A stretch of 64,000 nucleotides of DNA, from contig NZ_CP104381.1 of the NCBI RefSeq assembly GCF_030582395.1, positions 496,001 to 560,000 on the forward strand, in the 5' to 3' direction. Under the pieces are notes generated by a model. The model saw only the letters and a list, made by a program, of their open reading frames with translations. It was not told where the DNA came from and searched no databases. The translations under genes were made by a program, and so were the position numbers. This document shows, piece after piece, positions 62,866-64,000 of the stretch; positions within the stretch are counted from its first letter, which is position 1, and the number at the start of each line of letters is the position of its first letter. This stretch comes from Ralstonia pickettii (lineage in GTDB: Bacteria; Pseudomonadota; Gammaproteobacteria; Burkholderiales; Burkholderiaceae).

Positions 62866-63599
62866 ACATCGGTCTCTTCAGGATCGGGCTCGTCGATGAC
62901 GTCCCACATCAGGCGGGGATCAAAACAGCGGGCGGCGAACATGGTCAGCACCACCACCGCGGCAAACGGGCCGACACCAGGGCCGGGTTTGATGACGGCC
63001 AGCGTCGACAGATGGACAAGCCCTGCCAGCAGCGTCACCACAAACACATCGAGCATCGACCACCGGCCGATGATCTCGACCAGCGCGTACAGGCGCGTGC
63101 GCAGGCGCGGATTCCAATGCCAGCGTTGCTGCACCGAGAGGCACAGCACCGCCAGGATGCCGAGCTTGGCCAGCGGCACCAGAAAGCTGGCAATGAACAC
63201 GATGATGGCCAGGTGCCACGAGCCCGACGTCCACAGGTAGACGATCCCGCTCATGATGGTGTCCTGCTGCGAGCCGAGCAGGGTGTCGGTAATCATCACG
63301 GGCAGCAGGTTGGCGGGCAGGTACATGGCGGCTGCCGCAATCAGCAGCGCCCAGCAGCGCGCCAGGCTGTCGGGCTTGCGCACGTGCAGGGGCGACATGC
63401 AGCGCGGGCAAACTGGCGCTAGGGCGGTTTCGTCGGGCGCGTCTGCGTGGGTCAGCACCGCTCGCGTGCCGGCCTCTGATTCGGGCATGCGCGCCAGCAG
63501 GCCGCAGCGCTCGCATGTCACCAGGCCATGCGCGGCGGCGCGCAGCGGGCGGCCTTGTTGCGCCGGCTGTGCAGAGGCAGGCGTGGTGGCGCTGTTCAT
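62862..63599 (-). CDS. pqiA: Paraquat-inducible protein A, second half (PqiA2)
   Basis: A 245-residue membrane protein with one PqiA domain: zinc-ribbon-like CERCGLL (near residue 28) and CPRCMSPL (near 68), then four membrane segments (ALLIAAAAMYLPANLLPVM, IVFIASFLVPLAKLGILAVL, MLDVFVVTLLAGLVHL and a final one). In E. coli the two halves are one protein; here they are separate genes overlapping by ATGA. Start ATG 63599 (MNSATTPASA). Confidence 0.92.
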   Translation of the reverse strand: MNSATTPASAQPAQQGRPLRAAAHGLVTCERCGLLARMPESEAGTRAVLTHADAPDETALAPVCPRCMSPLHVRKPDSLARCWALLIAAAAMYLPANLLPVMITDTLLGSQQDTIMSGIVYLWTSGSWHLAIIVFIASFLVPLAKLGILAVLCLSVQQRWHWNPRLRTRLYALVEIIGRWSMLDVFVVTLLAGLVHLSTLAVIKPGPGVGPFAAVVVLTMFAARCFDPRLMWDVIDEPDPEETDV

Positions 63600-64000
63600 G
63601 GACGATCCTCGCCGGGGCGGGCCGCGGCGTCCATGCCGGTCGGCGCGTCGACGTGCGAGCCCGGCTGCAGCGTCAACCCTATTTCGCGCCAGAACGGTCG
63701 CAGGTCGATCGACAACGCCACCGTCAGGAACACAGTGAGCGCGGCAAACGCCCACAAGCCCGCATCGGCCTCGAGCGACACCATGCGGGCCACTTTGATG
63801 AGCGCCACCACCACGCCCAGCATGAAGATCTCAATCATCGCCCAGGGGCGAATCAACGCAGCCGCGCGCAGCACCAGCGCGGCCGCCGGATGCTGCCGCC
63901 CGCGCCATCTCGCGATAAGCAGCGGCGCCAGCACCGACATGTACATCAGCGGGAAGAACACCGTGGTGAGCGCCACCAGCACGGCAGCGAACAGCATGTC
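63596..64000 (-). CDS. pqiA: Paraquat-inducible protein A, first half (partial)
   Basis: The last 134 codons or so of a first PqiA-domain protein, running off the window end at 64000. Visible are hydrophobic segments (FFPLMYMSVLAPLLIA, MIEIFMLGVVVALIKVARM, AFAALTVFLTVALSI) and the PWAMIEIFMLG motif. Its stop overlaps the start of the second half (ATGA). The N-terminal part is outside the window. Confidence 0.85.
   Translation of the reverse strand, partial: DMLFAAVLVALTTVFFPLMYMSVLAPLLIARWRGRQHPAAALVLRAAALIRPWAMIEIFMLGVVVALIKVARMVSLEADAGLWAFAALTVFLTVALSIDLRPFWREIGLTLQPGSHVDAPTGMDAAARPGEDRP

Noticed and set aside
1..64000. tRNA, rRNA, CRISPR or insertion sequences
   Set aside because: None was recognised: no T-loop/CCA-type tRNA, no regularly spaced repeats, no transposase or integrase frame. 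Short or diverged elements could be missed by eye.

Overview
The window is GC-rich chromosomal DNA of a betaproteobacterium. Gene content and protein sequences (RecA, SucCD, Pgk-Pyk-Fba, PurC-PurE-PurK, Ku/LigD, split PqiA) fit Burkholderiaceae, most likely Ralstonia of the pickettii type. I inferred this from protein resemblance and gene order, and the species is not resolved. No tRNA, rRNA, CRISPR array, transposase or integrase was seen; nearly all the DNA is tightly packed coding sequence.

Layout. 1-5.8 kb: recA (with LexA box and sigma-70 promoter), recX, a DUF2889 gene, sucCD and a TerC-family membrane protein. 6.0-10 kb: a type IV pilin island with pilA behind a sigma-54 promoter, a TfpX/TfpZ-type accessory protein, a PglL-type O-oligosaccharyltransferase and a second pilin. 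10-18 kb: moaC, an M48 metalloprotease, a YheT-like hydrolase with partner gene, an NTF2-like protein, waaF, a zinc-finger protein, azlCD and rarD. 18-26 kb: central metabolism (pgk, pyk, fba, purC, purE, purK, tsaC/sua5). 26-35 kb: a GDSL lipoprotein, mobB-dacB, ligD-ku (non-homologous end joining), an MFS transporter and a secreted protein made of 13-residue repeats. 36-38 kb: phnM with a DUF1045 gene, without the rest of C-P lyase. 38-42.4 kb: a PAS/GAF/GGDEF/EAL protein and a soluble chemoreceptor.

42.4-50.2 kb is the most accessory-looking part. A three-hairpin intergenic element is followed by a catabolic-type cluster: gntR, a DUF2848 gene, an amidase and an MFS transporter on the minus strand; a flavin monooxygenase, a periplasmic binding protein and a marR gene divergently on the plus strand. 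A palindrome sits inside the promoter spacer of the gntR gene. 50.3-64 kb: an HD-GYP gene behind a sigma-28-type promoter, a TonB receptor with a DUF2946-like partner, a group of short hydrophilic proteins, a MocR-type regulator with phased direct repeats beside a DUF2917-like gene, and a pqiA1-pqiA2-pqiB-pqiC operon cut by the window end.

No wholly new defence or mobile system is visible. The most notable items are regulatory signals that assign genes to regulons (LexA, sigma-54, sigma-28, GntR and MocR operators), the pilin glycosylation island, the uncharacterised amidase/DUF2848/monooxygenase cluster, the 42.4 kb hairpin element, a possible small RNA near 44.1 kb, and the FDPYSQGAKAG repeat protein whose terminator overlaps the next start codon.
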